Positions 1 to 14,602 of a DNA stretch of 64,000 nt are shown here, one piece after another; the stretch's first letter is position 1, and every line of letters begins with the position of its first letter. Under the pieces are notes generated by a model, which saw nothing but the letters and a program-made list of their open reading frames with translations, had not been told where the DNA came from and did no database searches. Source of the DNA: Eulemur rufifrons (taxonomy: Eukaryota; Chordata; Mammalia; Primates; Lemuridae). The stretch spans positions 50,116,001 to 50,180,000 of the forward strand of contig NC_091010.1 of NCBI RefSeq assembly GCF_041146395.1, given 5' to 3'. The position numbers were made by a program, and so were the translations under genes.

Positions 1-610
1 AGACATTGTATTCATTGTCTTTGTGAAATTTGCACCATGTTAATGTACATGTAACCGTGATGTAATAAATTAAATTTTAATTTTAAATTTCTCTTTAAAG
101 AGTATAAACTAACTACAGAGAGTTGGAGGGGGTTGAGAGCCTTGTATATCTGGATTTAGCAACATTCTGCCCACAGGTAAAAAAAAGACTAGCTTCAGTG
201 AGTACAGCAGAGTTAAATGTGGCCAATATCCCACTGAGTCTTTGGTCAGGTACGAACATATCTAAGTCTAAGGATCAAACACCTATGCAAGGAATGTAGC
301 ACATAGATAAATGATTTTGTTTTCTAAACAGATTAAGAGAAAACTTTCTAAAAATGTAAAGGAGATGTTTATGTTGAGGATTCAGGCTTGGGATTCACCC
401 TGGACATCTATCTCCCTTCATCCACATATCTATGAATCATCAAATCCTATCACTTTAGCCACCAAAAAATATCACAAATATCTAGACTTCTCTGTACCAC
501 TTCCCTAGTCCAAGCCACCATCAACCCAGACTGGCATTCCCTAATCCTTTCATTCTAAATTAGAATCCCTAGTAACCTCTATTCTCTTTCACAACGCCCT
601 TTATTTTTCT
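1..610. other. Intergenic, no recognised feature
   Basis: AT-rich single-copy-looking sequence. Short open frames here have no recognisable similarity. The first 110 bases could be the 3' end of an old retroelement (A/T-rich, repeated ttaaattttaa), but I cannot name a family. Confidence 0.5.
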
Positions 611-715
611 TCAAAACTCTTATGCATATATGATATATCTATTGTTGTACTTGTTTAATTAACGTCTACTTCTCCAACTGGAATATAAACTCCATGAGGT
701 CAGGGACCACGTTGG

Positions 716-786
716 GTCTACGGCCATACCACCCTGAACGCGCCCTGAAGGTAAGCAGGGTCGGGCCTGGTTAGTTCTTGGATGGG
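716..786 (+). pseudogene. 5S ribosomal RNA retropseudogene, internally deleted and 3' truncated
   Basis: The insert begins exactly at the 5' end of 5S rRNA (gtctacggccataccaccct), loses about 17 nt of the middle after the gaacgcgccc stretch, resumes at the box C region (taagcagggtcgggcctgg), and stops at gatggg, about 30 nt short of the normal 3' end. It is flanked by 14-bp direct repeats agggacca[c/t]gttgg at 702-715 and 787-800, differing at one base. There is no poly(A) tail. It therefore looks like a reverse-transcribed, truncated 5S RNA rather than a genomic duplication. The loss of box A/IE spacing and of the T-run terminator makes it very unlikely to be transcribed as 5S. Confidence 0.9.
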
Positions 787-840
787 AGGGACCATGTTGG
801 TTTGCTAGTTACTATATTCCCAACTAAAAAATTTGTGTTG

Positions 841-1129
841 AGCTGGGAGAGGTGGCTCACACCTATAATCCTAGCATTCTGGAAGGCCGAGGCGGGAGGA
901 TAGTTTGAGCTCAGGAATTTGAGACCCGCCTGAGCAAGAGTGAGACCCCCATCTCTACTAAAAATAGTAAAAATTAGACAGGTGTTGTGGTGCATGCCTG
1001 TAGTCCCAGCTACTAGGTGCAAGAGGATCACCCCAGGAGTTTGAGGTTGCTATGAGCTAGGCTGATGCCACAGCACTTTAGCCGGGGCAACAGAGTGAGA
1101 CTCTGTCTCCAAAAAAAAACAAAAAAAAA
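841..1129 (+). mobile_element. Alu SINE, strepsirrhine type
   Basis: Dimeric Alu with left arm, A-rich middle linker, right arm ('gttgctatgagctaggctga') and an A-tail interrupted by one C. Flanking repeats of about 11 bp (ttgtgttg core) at 830-840 and 1128-1138 mark the target-site duplication inside the L2. Confidence 0.92.
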
Positions 1130-1155
1130 TTGTGTTGAATGAATGAATAAGCTAG

Positions 1156-2438
1156 ATACAGAACCCACCGGAGAAACATAGTTGTTTGCATAATGGGAAT
1201 TTTAAAAACCAACACTGAGGAGACTACAAGGAGGTAAATTATCAGAAACAATTATGTTCTTGGTCATGGAGGACAGTCTAGAAAATATGCTAGAACTTTT
1301 AGTCTCTGACCTGCACAGATTTGCCATACATTGAGAATCATCAGCCTAGGTGCTCCACCAACGAGGCACAAGACCCTAATACTAGCAAATTGAGCAATTC
1401 TTTCTCCACTGGGAACTTGATTCTCTCTATTCTGCTTTAGTGTGGAAGAGCCAAGAGCTTCTTATTTGAAGACATGAGGTCAAAGACTGTATTGTTTTAG
1501 CAGCACCTCTCTAGCAAGTTTGCACAGGTTGAGTATGAATCAGGTGGAGTTCACAACAAAGTTTTACTTCAGACATTTTCTAAAATAACTCCACAAAAGT
1601 TTAGCTCTGGTAATTGAAGATGACATTGACCTCATGCACTGCTAATGCACATTTTAAAACTCTCAGGGAGTTAGAAATAAGTCTCCAGTGATTATGTTAC
1701 CAGGTTATAATGGTCAGGAGGACTTTGTAGATAATTTGCTTCATGTTCTGTTGTATCGTAATAATTTATTTATGTGTCTGTCTCTTTTGCCATTGGACTA
1801 TGCCCTCCTCAAGGGCAGGAATATAAGTGGAATTCAATAAATACTTCTTAAATGAATAATCTGAACTCAGTACCTGGATTTGATTCTTGAAGGAAGAGAG
1901 TTTATAGAAAGAGACAGTTATTCACTTATTAGATCTGTTACCCAAGGTAGACCATTTAATCTCTCTTCATACCCTCTTCTTTTAAAAGAATTATGAAGAA
2001 TTTAAACACAGAGACAAATATAAAGAATTGTAAAATTAACATTTACTACCTAGCTTTATATAATTTTAATATTTTATTAAATATGGCAGAGAGAATGCCA
2101 TGTGTTCATCAAATCCCATTTCATTTTCCTCCTCCTGAATACACAAGATTGTGTTTCTCAGCCTACTTTAGAGTTAGGTTGGTACCATGAGACTAGTTCT
2201 GCCAATGTGCTGTAAGTAGATGTGGTATGTGTCACTTCCAGCGTAAGCATGAAAGAATGACCGAGTCTCTGGGCTCTATTTCCCTGTAGCAAGATTCTGG
2301 CAGCAATGTTTTCAAATGGTGGTATCAGAGGACTCTGGAGCCTCCATCAGTCTGTACTCTGAATGACTCTATGGATCAGTGTTTGAGAATCTCTCTCGCT
2401 CTACATCTTTATCAACATGGAGTTTTGTGAACTTTTAA
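1156..2438. other. Intergenic; L2 tail at about 1750-1860
   Basis: A short L2 3' end is visible ('ccctcctcaagggcaggaat' then 'aataaatacttcttaaatg'). The remainder shows nothing I can identify; small open frames lack similarity and coding character. Confidence 0.5.
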
Positions 2439-2450
2439 AACTTTTCTGCC

Positions 2451-4340
<1,890 letters not shown>

Positions 4341-4354
4341 AGGAAATATATTCA

Positions 4355-4595
4355 ACTTTTTAATGCCGCAGTATCCTCATCTGTAATATGTGGATATCAC
4401 TACCTGTTTCATTTATTTTGCTAGGCCATTGTGAGAATTATATAAGATATCATATAGGAAAGATCTTTGAAAATAGTGAACTACTGTATTCAGATGTCAA
4501 TTAATGTGTGTGTGTATTGTTTCTTCACTGTTGTGTCCCCAGTACCTTAAAACATTTTCTGGAACACAGCTAGTGCTCAATAGACATGTGTTGGA
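4355..4595 (+). repeat. MIR fragment followed by L2 tail
   Basis: The stretch 'cctcatctgtaatatgtgga' to 'gccattgtgagaattatata' is a MIR 3' half. 'tgtgtccccagtacctta' to 'gctcaatagacatgtgttgg' (4535-4595) is an L2 3' end. Both are diverged. Confidence 0.65.
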
Positions 4596-4619
4596 TAATT
4601 GTAAAGAGAAAGTATTAAC

Positions 4620-4690
4620 ATTAAACAGATGTTGCAGGCAAAGTATTATTTCCCAATATTAAACAGACGTTGCAGGCAAAGTATTATTTC
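4620..4690 (+). repeat. 33-bp direct duplication
   Basis: The 33-bp unit beginning attaaacaga[t/c]gttgcagg and ending tattatttc occurs at 4620-4652 and 4658-4690, period 38, with one mismatch. A local tandem duplication in otherwise unremarkable sequence. Confidence 0.9.
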
Positions 4691-6249
4691 TTTACATTTT
4701 AACAGGGATGGCAACACTGAGGCATGCATGCTGCCATTTCCTGGCAAAAAATCACTAGTGGCAAAAATCACTGAACTATCTCAGAATTCTTCTTCTGAGC
4801 TTGGACTGTCAACTTCAGAATCCATTTCAACTCGGTGTCCTAGGCAGCCTTTTCCTATCTATTGTAATTGGCATATAAAAAAGAACTACCAATTTACTAC
4901 TGGTTTGGTTCAAATTTAACCAAACCAATAGCATTTAATGTTTGCTTGATTAGGCATATGGTACTGTTATAAAAGAGAAATTTAGAAATCAAAGGTTTCT
5001 CATTTCCAAAGGTAAATATCCATGGGAGGGCTACGTAATCACCAGCATGTAACAAAGCTCGGTCTGTATAATTGGTTTATTCTTCTTGTGTACTTCCTCA
5101 TAAGTTGAAAACCCAATGATATCTGTTAAGTAAAAAAGCAACATCAGGCCTATATAAATTTTTCCTCTTTGTTAGTAAAGTGCTTTTTAAAAAACAAGTT
5201 TATCTTCCTTATTATATTGCTTGCTGGAAATGAGAACTGTGAGCACCATTTCAATAAGTGGATTAAAGGTCTTTATTTCTAAAAACTTTTCCTGCAAAGC
5301 CTACTGAATCTTCTATTTCTGATAGCTAGAAATTGAGGTGAATCATACTAAATCATCCCCTCAGAAACAAGAACAAAGAAGCCCTAAATTTACAAAGTAA
5401 TTGTAAAGTATATAATTTTATTTTGTATATTTATGTTGCTTCTCATGTTTCATTTCCTATTTTCAATCCTTTTAGGCTATTAATGTATGATTTCATGTAA
5501 AAAGGGACATTACTGAGTTTCTCTTTCCAAACATTTCCACCTGCCACTTTTCTCCCACTTACCACAAACTCCTGCCAATTTTTGCCCTAGAATATATACC
5601 ATTTAGAGATTAAAGATAGAAATGTAAGGCCCATGTTACTAGAGGGGCCTGTTCATTTCTTGAGAGCTAGGTGATCAGTGAAAAAATATCTCATATAGAA
5701 CCACAAACACCTTACATCTAAAAAGACTTTTGATTTCCCCGTGGTCCTTCATACCATCATTTCTCACTTTGGCTCTTAGGAGGTGGACATGCTCCAAATC
5801 TGCAATCACACTACTGGGCTTTTAGAAAATGTGTCATAACATTCAAAAAATTTAGACGCTATATCTCCACCAACCAACTTTGCCAAAATCTAGACTTGAG
5901 GTTCTTATAAAAGATTAAAATTTCAAAGCTAGTACTTTGCAGCGAAGGGCACACATCATCGTTATTTTGCTCTAATCTGCAAACACCTGACAGACTCTAG
6001 GAGCAAACATGGCCCCGAACCAGAATTCCAAATATTGCAAAGTCATTGTTGCTTCTCAATTTTCATTCAGCTGATTCAACAGCTATCAAGTAAGGAATGT
6101 GCATGATATAATATTATATGAAAAAGGGAGTTTACAAAACAGTACAAGATATACACATATGCACAAAATATATAAGGTATAGATATATAAGGTATATATG
6201 TATAATATATATAGCATTATATGTAATATAATGTATTAAATATAAGACA
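4691..6249. other. Intergenic, no recognised feature
   Basis: About 1.5 kb with no gene, RNA or repeat I can name. An AT-rich block (tatataaggtatatatg and similar, about 6150-6240) closes it. The open frame at 4629-4919 has no recognisable domain and begins inside the tandem duplication. Confidence 0.5.
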
Positions 6250-6790
6250 TTAAACAATTTAGTTAAGGTCTCTAAGCCTCAATTTCCTCTTCTGTAAAGA
6301 AGATGATAATAATACTATCTATCTCAGGCCGGGCGCGGTGGCTCACACCTGTAATCCAAGCACTCTGGGAGGCCGAGGCAGGTGGATAGCTTGAGGTCAG
6401 GAGTTTGAGACCAGCCTGAGCAAGAGTGAGACCCTGTCTCTACTAAAAAAAAATAGAAAGAAATGATCTGGCCAACTAAAATTATATATAGAAAAAATTA
6501 GCTGGGCATGGTGGCACATGCCTGTAATCCCAGCTACTCGGGAAGCTGAGCAGTAGGATCGCTTGAGCCCAGGAGTTTGAGGTTGCTGTGAGCTAGGCTG
6601 ATGCCATGGCACTCACTGTAGCCTGGGCAACAGAGCAAGACTCTGTCTCAAAAAAAAAAAAAAAATAATAGTATCTATCTCATGGCATCGTGGTGAGTAT
6701 TAAATGAGATAATTAATGCAAAGTACAGTGCCTGGCAAGAAAGTATACAGTAATACATAGCTATGTATTATTATATAGACTATATATTAT
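6250..6790 (+). repeat. MIR SINE split by an Alu
   Basis: The 5' part 'aagcctcaatttcctcttct' (6273-6292) and the 3' part 'attaaatgagataattaatg' with 'cagtgcctggca' (6699-6737) are one MIR, separated by the Alu at 6327-6663. Confidence 0.75.
6327..6663 (+). mobile_element. Alu SINE, strepsirrhine type
   Basis: Full-length copy starting ggccgggcgcggtggctcac. Direct repeats of about 18 bp (aataata[c/g]tatctatctca) flank it on both sides, inside the MIR. Confidence 0.95.
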
Positions 6791-7089
6791 TACCAATATT
6801 TTAGAACAAAGACAAGATGGATATATATCTAAATCCTAAGAATGGTTATTTGGGAGTGATGGAATTATAGGTGATTGCTATTTTCTTTCCTTTGCTTTGA
6901 CACTATTTCTAAATTTTCTCCAGAGTCAATATTACTTTTTTTTTTTAATAAGAAAAACTCAGAAGTTAGTTTCCTTCAACCAAAAGTAATCAGGTGGTTC
7001 TCACTCACTGGAATAATGGGGGTATAAACGGGATGAGCAGTATTTATGAAGGGTACAGAGCTGCCTATGATAGAGCATTATAACAGCCC

Positions 7090-7584
7090 TCAATGAATCC
7101 CACCCCTCAGTCCGTGTCCCTTTGCAATGTGACTTTGCTGTTCTTCCCATCAATAAATGGAGTCTAATTTTCTACCCTTCGAATCTGTATTGGCCTTGTG
7201 ACTTGCCTTGTCTAATAGAATGTGATGGAAATGATGCTGTGTGAATTCCAGAGCATAGCCTTCAAGGGGCTTTGCAGCTTCCACATTTGCCATCTTGAAA
7301 TCCTAAGATGCTGCACATGTGAGAAGCCCACGTCAATCTACATGAAGGACAGCCAAGGGGCTCCAACAAGCATCCAGCACCAACTGCCAGACATGTGAAT
7401 AAGACCATTTTGGAACTTCCAGCTCCAGGCAGCAGGTCAAGGACCACAGCCACATGAATGACCCCAGATAAGACTGAAAAAGAGGAGCCCAGATTGTCAA
7501 CACACAGAATTGTGAAACATAATGTAACACTGATATTTTAAATGACCATGTTTTGGGGTGGTTTGTTACACAGGAATAGATGTC
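7090..7584 (+). mobile_element. Probable ERVL-type (MaLR-like) solo LTR
   Basis: The 3' part resembles mammalian ERVL/MaLR long terminal repeats as I remember them: 'cagacatgtgaataag', 'atgaatgaccccagataaga' and the end 'ttttggggtggtttgttaca'. The family is uncertain. No internal retroviral genes are present; short open frames on the other strand are not viral proteins. Confidence 0.5.
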
Positions 7585-7595
7585 TGAAACGTTGC

Positions 7596-9254
<1,659 letters not shown>

Positions 9255-9480
9255 ACAATTGTTGAGCACTTACTAGGTAGCAGGTACCATGTTAAGTGCT
9301 TTTCATGTATTATATCATTTAATATTTACTACAGCCCTATCAGGAAGATACCACTACTATTATTATTTATATCATCCTAATTTTAGAGGTAAACAGACTA
9401 AGTTTCAGAGAGGTTCAGTAAATTTTCCAAGTTACAGTTTGTCAGGGGGCAAAATGGAGTGGATCAGACCTCAGAGCCTG
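9255..9480 (-). repeat. MIR SINE
   Basis: Reverse complement of MIR: 'gagcacttactaggtagcag', 'gttaagtgcttttcatgtat', 'ccctatcaggaagatacca' and 'tttcagagaggttcagtaaa' follow each other in the expected order. Confidence 0.85.
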
Positions 9481-9579
9481 TGCCATATACTAGGCACCAC
9501 TGGTCAGGGGTGAGGCCTCTCAGTCATCCTGACTTCTAATCTGCTCACCATATACTAGATGCTTAGTTAATAATATCTA

Positions 9580-9983
<404 letters not shown>

Positions 9984-10286
9984 TTACTTTATACATTTGA
10001 TTATGCAATGTTAGTCGAGGCAGATGAATCACTAAATTTATTTATTTATTTAAATCTTTTTTTTATATTTTAGCTTATTATGGGGATACAAATGTTTAGG
10101 TTATATACATTACCTTTGCCCCACCCCAGTCAGAGCTCCAAGAGTGTCCATCCCCCAGATGGTATGCACCACACCCATCAGTTGTGACTATACTCATCCC
10201 CTTCTCTCCCCTACCTGCTCGACACTCGATGAATGTTACTACTATATGTGCACGTAACTGTTAATCAGTTAATACCAATTTGATGG

Positions 10287-11890
10287 TTAGTACATGTGGT
10301 GCTTGTTTTTCCATTCTTGTGATACTTCACTTAGTAAAATGGGCTCCAGCTCTATCCAGGATAATACAAGAGGTGCTAGATCACCACTGTTTTTTGTCGC
10401 TGAGTAGAACTCCATGGTATACATGTACCACATCTTATTAATCCACTCTTGTATTGATTTATGGGCATTTGGGTTGTTTCCACATCTTTGCAATTGTGAA
10501 TTGTGCTGCTGTAAACATTCTAGTGCAGATGTTTTTTTTATAGAATGTCTTTTGTTCCTTTGGGTAGATGCCCAGTAATGGGATTGCTGGATCAAATGGT
10601 AGTGCTACTTGTATCTCTTTGAGGTATCTGCATATTACTTTCCACAGAGGTTGTACTAGTTTGCAGTCCCACCAGCAATGTAAGAGTGTTCCTATTTCTC
10701 TGTATCCACGCAGACTTTTATTGTTTTGGGACTTTTTGATAAAGGCCATTCTCACTGAAGTTAAGTGATATCTCATTGCGGTTTTGATTTGCATTTTCCT
10801 GGTGATTAGAGATGTTGAGCATTTTTTCATATGTTTCTTGGCCATTAGTCTATCTTCGTTTGAAAAGTTTCTGTTCATGTCCTTTGCCCACTTTTTAATG
10901 GGGTTGTTTGATTTTTTCTTGCTGATTTTCCTGAGTTCTATATAGAGTCTAGTTATCAGCCCTTTATCAGATGTGTAGCATGCAAATATTTTCTCCTATT
11001 TTGTAGGTTGTCTGTTTGCTCTCATGATAGTTTCTTTGGCTGCGCAGAAGGTCTTTAATTTGGTCAGGTCCCATTTATCTATTTTTATCATTGATGTGAT
11101 TGCCTTTGTGGTCTTATTCATAAATTCTTTCCCTAGGCCAATGTCTATAAGACTTTTCCCAACATTTTCTTCTAGAATTCTTATAGCTGCAATCCTTAGG
11201 TTTAAGTCTGTTATTCACCATGAGTTGATTTTTGTGAGAGGTGAGAGGTGTGGATCCTGTTTCAGTCTTCTACATGTGGCTATCCAATTTTCCCAGCACC
11301 ATTTATTGAATAAGGATTCTTTTCCCCAGTGTATATTTTTGTCTGCTTTGTCAAAGATTAGATGGCTATATGAGGATGGTTTTATATCTGGGTTCTCAGT
11401 TCTGTTCCATTGGTCTATGTTTCTGTTCTTCTGCCAGTACCATGCTGTTTTACTTACTATAGCCTTATAGTATAGCTTGAATTCTGGTAAATTGATGTTT
11501 CCCAGTTTGTTCTTTTTGCTTAAGATTGCTTTTGCTATATGGGATCTTCTCTGGTTCCATACAAAGCATAGAATTATTTTTTCTAGATCTGTGAAAAATG
11601 ATGTTGGTGTTTTAACAGGGATTTCATTAAATCTGTAGATCACTTTGGGTAGTACAGACATTTTAACAATATTTTTTCTGCTGACCCATGAGCATGGTAT
11701 GGTTTTTCACCTGTTTACGTCCTCTGCTATTTCCTTCCTCAGTGTTTTGTAGTTCTCCCTACAGAGGTCTTTCACCTTCTTAGTTAAATATATTCCTAGG
11801 TATTTTATTTTCTTTGTTGCTATTGTGAAGGGTATTGAGTCTTTGATTTGGTTCTCAGATTGACCATTGTTGGTGGAATGCTGTAATAAG
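10287..11890 (-). pseudogene. L1 ORF2 C-terminal half, disabled
   Basis: Minus-strand translation gives recognisable L1 ORF2 segments in order: '[17 protein letters not shown]' (near 11800), '[14 protein letters not shown]' (near 11640), '[20 protein letters not shown]' (near 11450), '[19 protein letters not shown]' (near 11290), 'GTLLHCWWDCKLVQPLWK' (near 10660), and the C-terminus (ends 10287). The frame is broken between these blocks, so no continuous protein is encoded. Plus-strand frames overlapping this region are shadows. Confidence 0.9.
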
Positions 11891-12921
11891 CTCAATCAGG
11901 AATGAAAAAGGAGAAATTACAACTCATACCATGGAAATACAAAATATCATCTATGAATACTATATAAACTTCTATGCACATAAACTTGAAAATGTGTAGG
12001 AAATGGAAAAATTCTTAGAAACAAACAGCCCCCCTAGGCTCAATCAGGAAGAAATAGAATTCCTGAACAGACCAATATTAAGTACTAAAATTGAAGCAGC
12101 AAAAAACCTTCCTAAAAAGAAAAGTCCTGGATCAGATGGTTTCACACCTGAATTTTACCAAACATACAAAGAAGAACTGGTGCCTATCCTGCAGAAATTA
12201 TTTTACAACATCGAGAAGGAAGGAATTTCCCCAACACGTTTTACAAAGCCAACATCACCCTGATACCCAAACCAGGAAAGGACACAGCAAAAAAAGACAA
12301 CTGCAGACCAATATCCCTTATGAATATAGATGCAAAAATTCTCAACAAAATCCTAGCAAACTGAATTCAGGGCTTATAAAAAAAAATAATCCATCACGAC
12401 CAAGAGGGCTTCATTCCAGAGATGCAGGGATGGTTCAACATATGCAAATTTATAAATGAATTCAACACATAAATAGAAGTAAAAATAAAGACCATACAAT
12501 CCTCTCAATAGATGCAGAAAAAGCATTTGACAAAATTCAGTACCCTTTTATGATAAGAATGCTTAACAAAATAGGCATAGATGGGACCTATCTAAAGTGA
12601 TACAAGCCATATATGACAAACCCATAGCCAACATCATACTGAATGGGGAAAAACTGAAAGCATTCCTGCTTAGAACTGGAATCAGACAAGGTTGCCCTCT
12701 ATCACCGCTTCTATTCAACATAGTGCTGGAAGTACCAGCCAGAGCAATCAGACAAGAGAAGGAAATCAAGGGCATCCAAATGGGGGCAGAAGAGGTCAAA
12801 CTATTCCTCTTTGCTGATGATATTATCTTATATCTAGAAAACCCCAAAGATTCTGCCATAAGACTACTGGAATTGACAAACAAATTCAGCAAGGTCTAAG
12901 GTTACAAATCAATGTACAGAA
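11891..12921 (+). pseudogene. L1 ORF2 reverse transcriptase segment, inverted and disabled
   Basis: Plus-strand translation shows the L1 RT region: '[20 protein letters not shown]' (near 12115), '[18 protein letters not shown]' (near 12680) and the catalytic '[16 protein letters not shown]' box (near 12810). Frameshifts and stops, including the stop at about 12897-12899, interrupt it. It is the inverted part of the same insertion. Confidence 0.9.
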
Positions 12922-12936
12922 ATGAATCACTAAATT

Positions 12937-13345
12937 ATAAAGACAACTTGTTTCAATATAGTAAATAAAGTATCAAATGATATTATCATTTATCATTCAC
13001 TTGTTCTATTGGGATATTGTACAGTCATGAAAAGGTTGCCACAATGGATTTTGAGCTACTCAGAATAGCTCTCCATGAAGGGAAAAAATGGCCAATAAAA
13101 ATACTAAAGGATATTCAGGCTTATTCATAATTAAAGAAATGCAACTTAAAACAAGGAGGCTCCAGGGCTGCTATGTATAGTTGTTCAGTTTCAGCAGTGT
13201 ACAATGGGGGCTGGCCAAAGGGTAAGTGGGGTGGAATTGGAGTTTTGAATGGCAAACCCCACGTTCTGGCATGATCTCTATCCACCTAGAAGGTTATAGG
13301 GAATGAGGAGAGGTGGGATATTTTTTAATTCATTCACCCAAAGAA
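12937..13345 (+). other. Intergenic; short old L1-like piece
   Basis: About 12990-13170 reads like a diverged L1 3' region in plus sense ('gccaataaaaatactaaagg', 'aagaaatgcaacttaaaaca'). Nothing else is recognised up to the cytochrome c retrocopy. Confidence 0.45.
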
Positions 13346-13351
13346 GACATC

Positions 13352-14591
13352 TTTTTTTTTTTTTTTATTTTAAAATTTGTGTTTATCTCCTCTACTTTAA
13401 TCCTTCTAATGAGTTGGTAAAAGCACCATTACCAATCACACATATACAGAAGTTCTACAGTTTTATGTGTTTCAGAAGAGCTGTTTAAAGACAATCCTAA
13501 ATTATAACTTAGTCTGACTTAGGTAGTGAAGAATTCAAAAGTTTAATTTGCTATTTCTTGTCACATTGACTTTTAAAAGCATTTAACCTTATAGATTGTC
13601 TATAAAATGTGATAAATGTTAAATATTCTTTATTTGATATTACACATAAACCACACTAAAATGCCTTTCAATAAATAAAAGGCAGCATTTTAGTAGACAC
13701 AGGGAAATTAGATTGGCATAGTGAAGACCAAAAATATATAAAGTAAACATTGCTACCTTATTTCCAGCCCTCGCCTTTAACAGGCTAATGAACACAAGTT
13801 AAAACACCCATGAGTCTTGCTTGGTTCCAAGACAGTGAAGCAATTTCCCTAGTATTTAAATATATTCACATAACCAGTTATATAAATCTAAATATAAAAC
13901 CAATCTTCAATAGGTTTTGAAATGGCAATTTACCATCCTTGTGAAAAGTTGAACACTACTAATTAATCCAATCATATCTTAGAAGGAGAATACAGTGATA
14001 GCATTTACTCTATTGGAATTACTATCAAAATTCAAAAAACCGAATTAACCGCAAGCCAGTCTTAGTTAAATCAGGACTGTCCAACAAAAATATTCTGTCA
14101 CTCTTTCATGATCTGAATTCTGGTGTATGAGACCAATAAATTATGGTACACATAAAAAAAGTTATGAGATATTTCTGGTTTGTAATAAATAAGGCAGTGG
14201 CCTATTACTCATTAGTGGCTTTTTTGAGATAAGCTATCAAGTCTGCCCTTTCTCCCTTCTTCTTAATGCCAGCGAAGATCATTTTTGTTCCAGGGATGTA
14301 CTTCTTGGGATTCTCCAAATACTCCATCAGTGTATCCTCTCCCCAGGTGATGCCTTTGTTCTTATTGGCGTCTGTGTAAGAGAATCCAGCAGCCTGACCT
14401 GTCTTCCTCCCAAAGAGACCATGGAGATTTGGCCCAGTCTTGTGCTTGCCTCCCTTTTCCACAGTGTGGCACTGGGCACACTTTTGAACAAAAATCTTCT
14501 TGCCTTTCTCAACATCACCCATATTTAATTCTCTCTTTGGTTGCTGACGGCACGAAGGTTCCCAGTCAGAAGCCGGACGTCCCGCTCTCTC
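13352..14591 (-). mobile_element. Processed retrocopy of the CYCS mRNA (L1-mediated)
   Basis: An intronless copy of the somatic cytochrome c mRNA on the minus strand: about 69 nt of 5' UTR (14523-14591), the 105-codon frame (14205-14522), about 840 nt of presumed 3' UTR and a 15-nt poly(A) (T-run 13352-13366). A GATAAA hexamer (13382-13387, minus strand) lies about 15 nt before the A-tail. An 11-bp direct repeat, gacatcttttt on the plus strand, begins at 13346 (running into the T-run) and again at 14592-14602. The second copy continues as ttaaaa, so the minus strand there reads ttttaaaaa, the preferred L1 endonuclease site. Confidence 0.88.
14205..14522 (-). CDS. Cytochrome c, somatic: intact retrocopy frame
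   Basis: Encodes a complete 105-residue cytochrome c with no stop, frameshift or missing residue. Cytochrome c carries electrons between complexes III and IV in the mitochondrial intermembrane space and triggers Apaf-1 apoptosome assembly. The haem-binding CAQCH is at residues 15-19, and the axial methionine is M81 in GTKMIF. K73 (in NPKKY), important for Apaf-1 binding, is present. The intron found in the parental gene is absent. From memory, the translation equals rodent cytochrome c and differs from human at nine positions (for example V12, Q13, A16, A45, F47, D51, T59, A84, G90). That fits a parent gene that kept the ancestral mammalian sequence, as expected outside anthropoids. No promoter came with the copy, so expression is unknown; it may be a young pseudogene or a functional retrogene. 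The parent gene is not in this window. Confidence 0.85.
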
Positions 14592-14602
14592 GACATCTTT
14601 TT

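Larger units (their letters stand above)
611..1155 (+). repeat. L2 LINE 3' end, split by two later insertions
   Basis: The typical L2 tail is readable in three pieces: a 'ctccatgaggtcagggacca' stretch before 715, 'ttactatattcccaacta' at about 809-826, and 'gttgaatgaatgaata' after 1130. It is interrupted by the 5S rRNA-derived insertion (716-786) and an Alu (841-1129). The nesting gives relative ages: L2 is oldest, and both insertions are younger than it. Confidence 0.7.
10024..12936 (-). mobile_element. L1 LINE insertion with 5' inversion (twin-primed)
   Basis: A single 5'-truncated L1 insertion bounded by perfect 15-bp direct repeats atgaatcactaaatt at 10024-10038 and 12922-12936. Positions 10039 to about 11890 are the minus-oriented 3' part: A-rich tail, 3' UTR and ORF2 C-terminal half. 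About 11891-12921 is the upstream part of ORF2 (reverse transcriptase region) in plus orientation. The internal ends of the two parts lie next to each other in ORF2, as twin priming predicts. ORF1, the endonuclease domain and the 5' UTR are absent, so the element is dead. Confidence 0.93.

Noticed and set aside
716..786. A functional 5S rRNA gene
   Set aside because: Middle deleted, 3' end and T-run terminator missing; a retropseudogene.
11024..11470. 148-codon plus-strand frame
   Set aside because: Antisense shadow of the minus-oriented L1 ORF2; the minus strand carries the recognisable ORF2 blocks.
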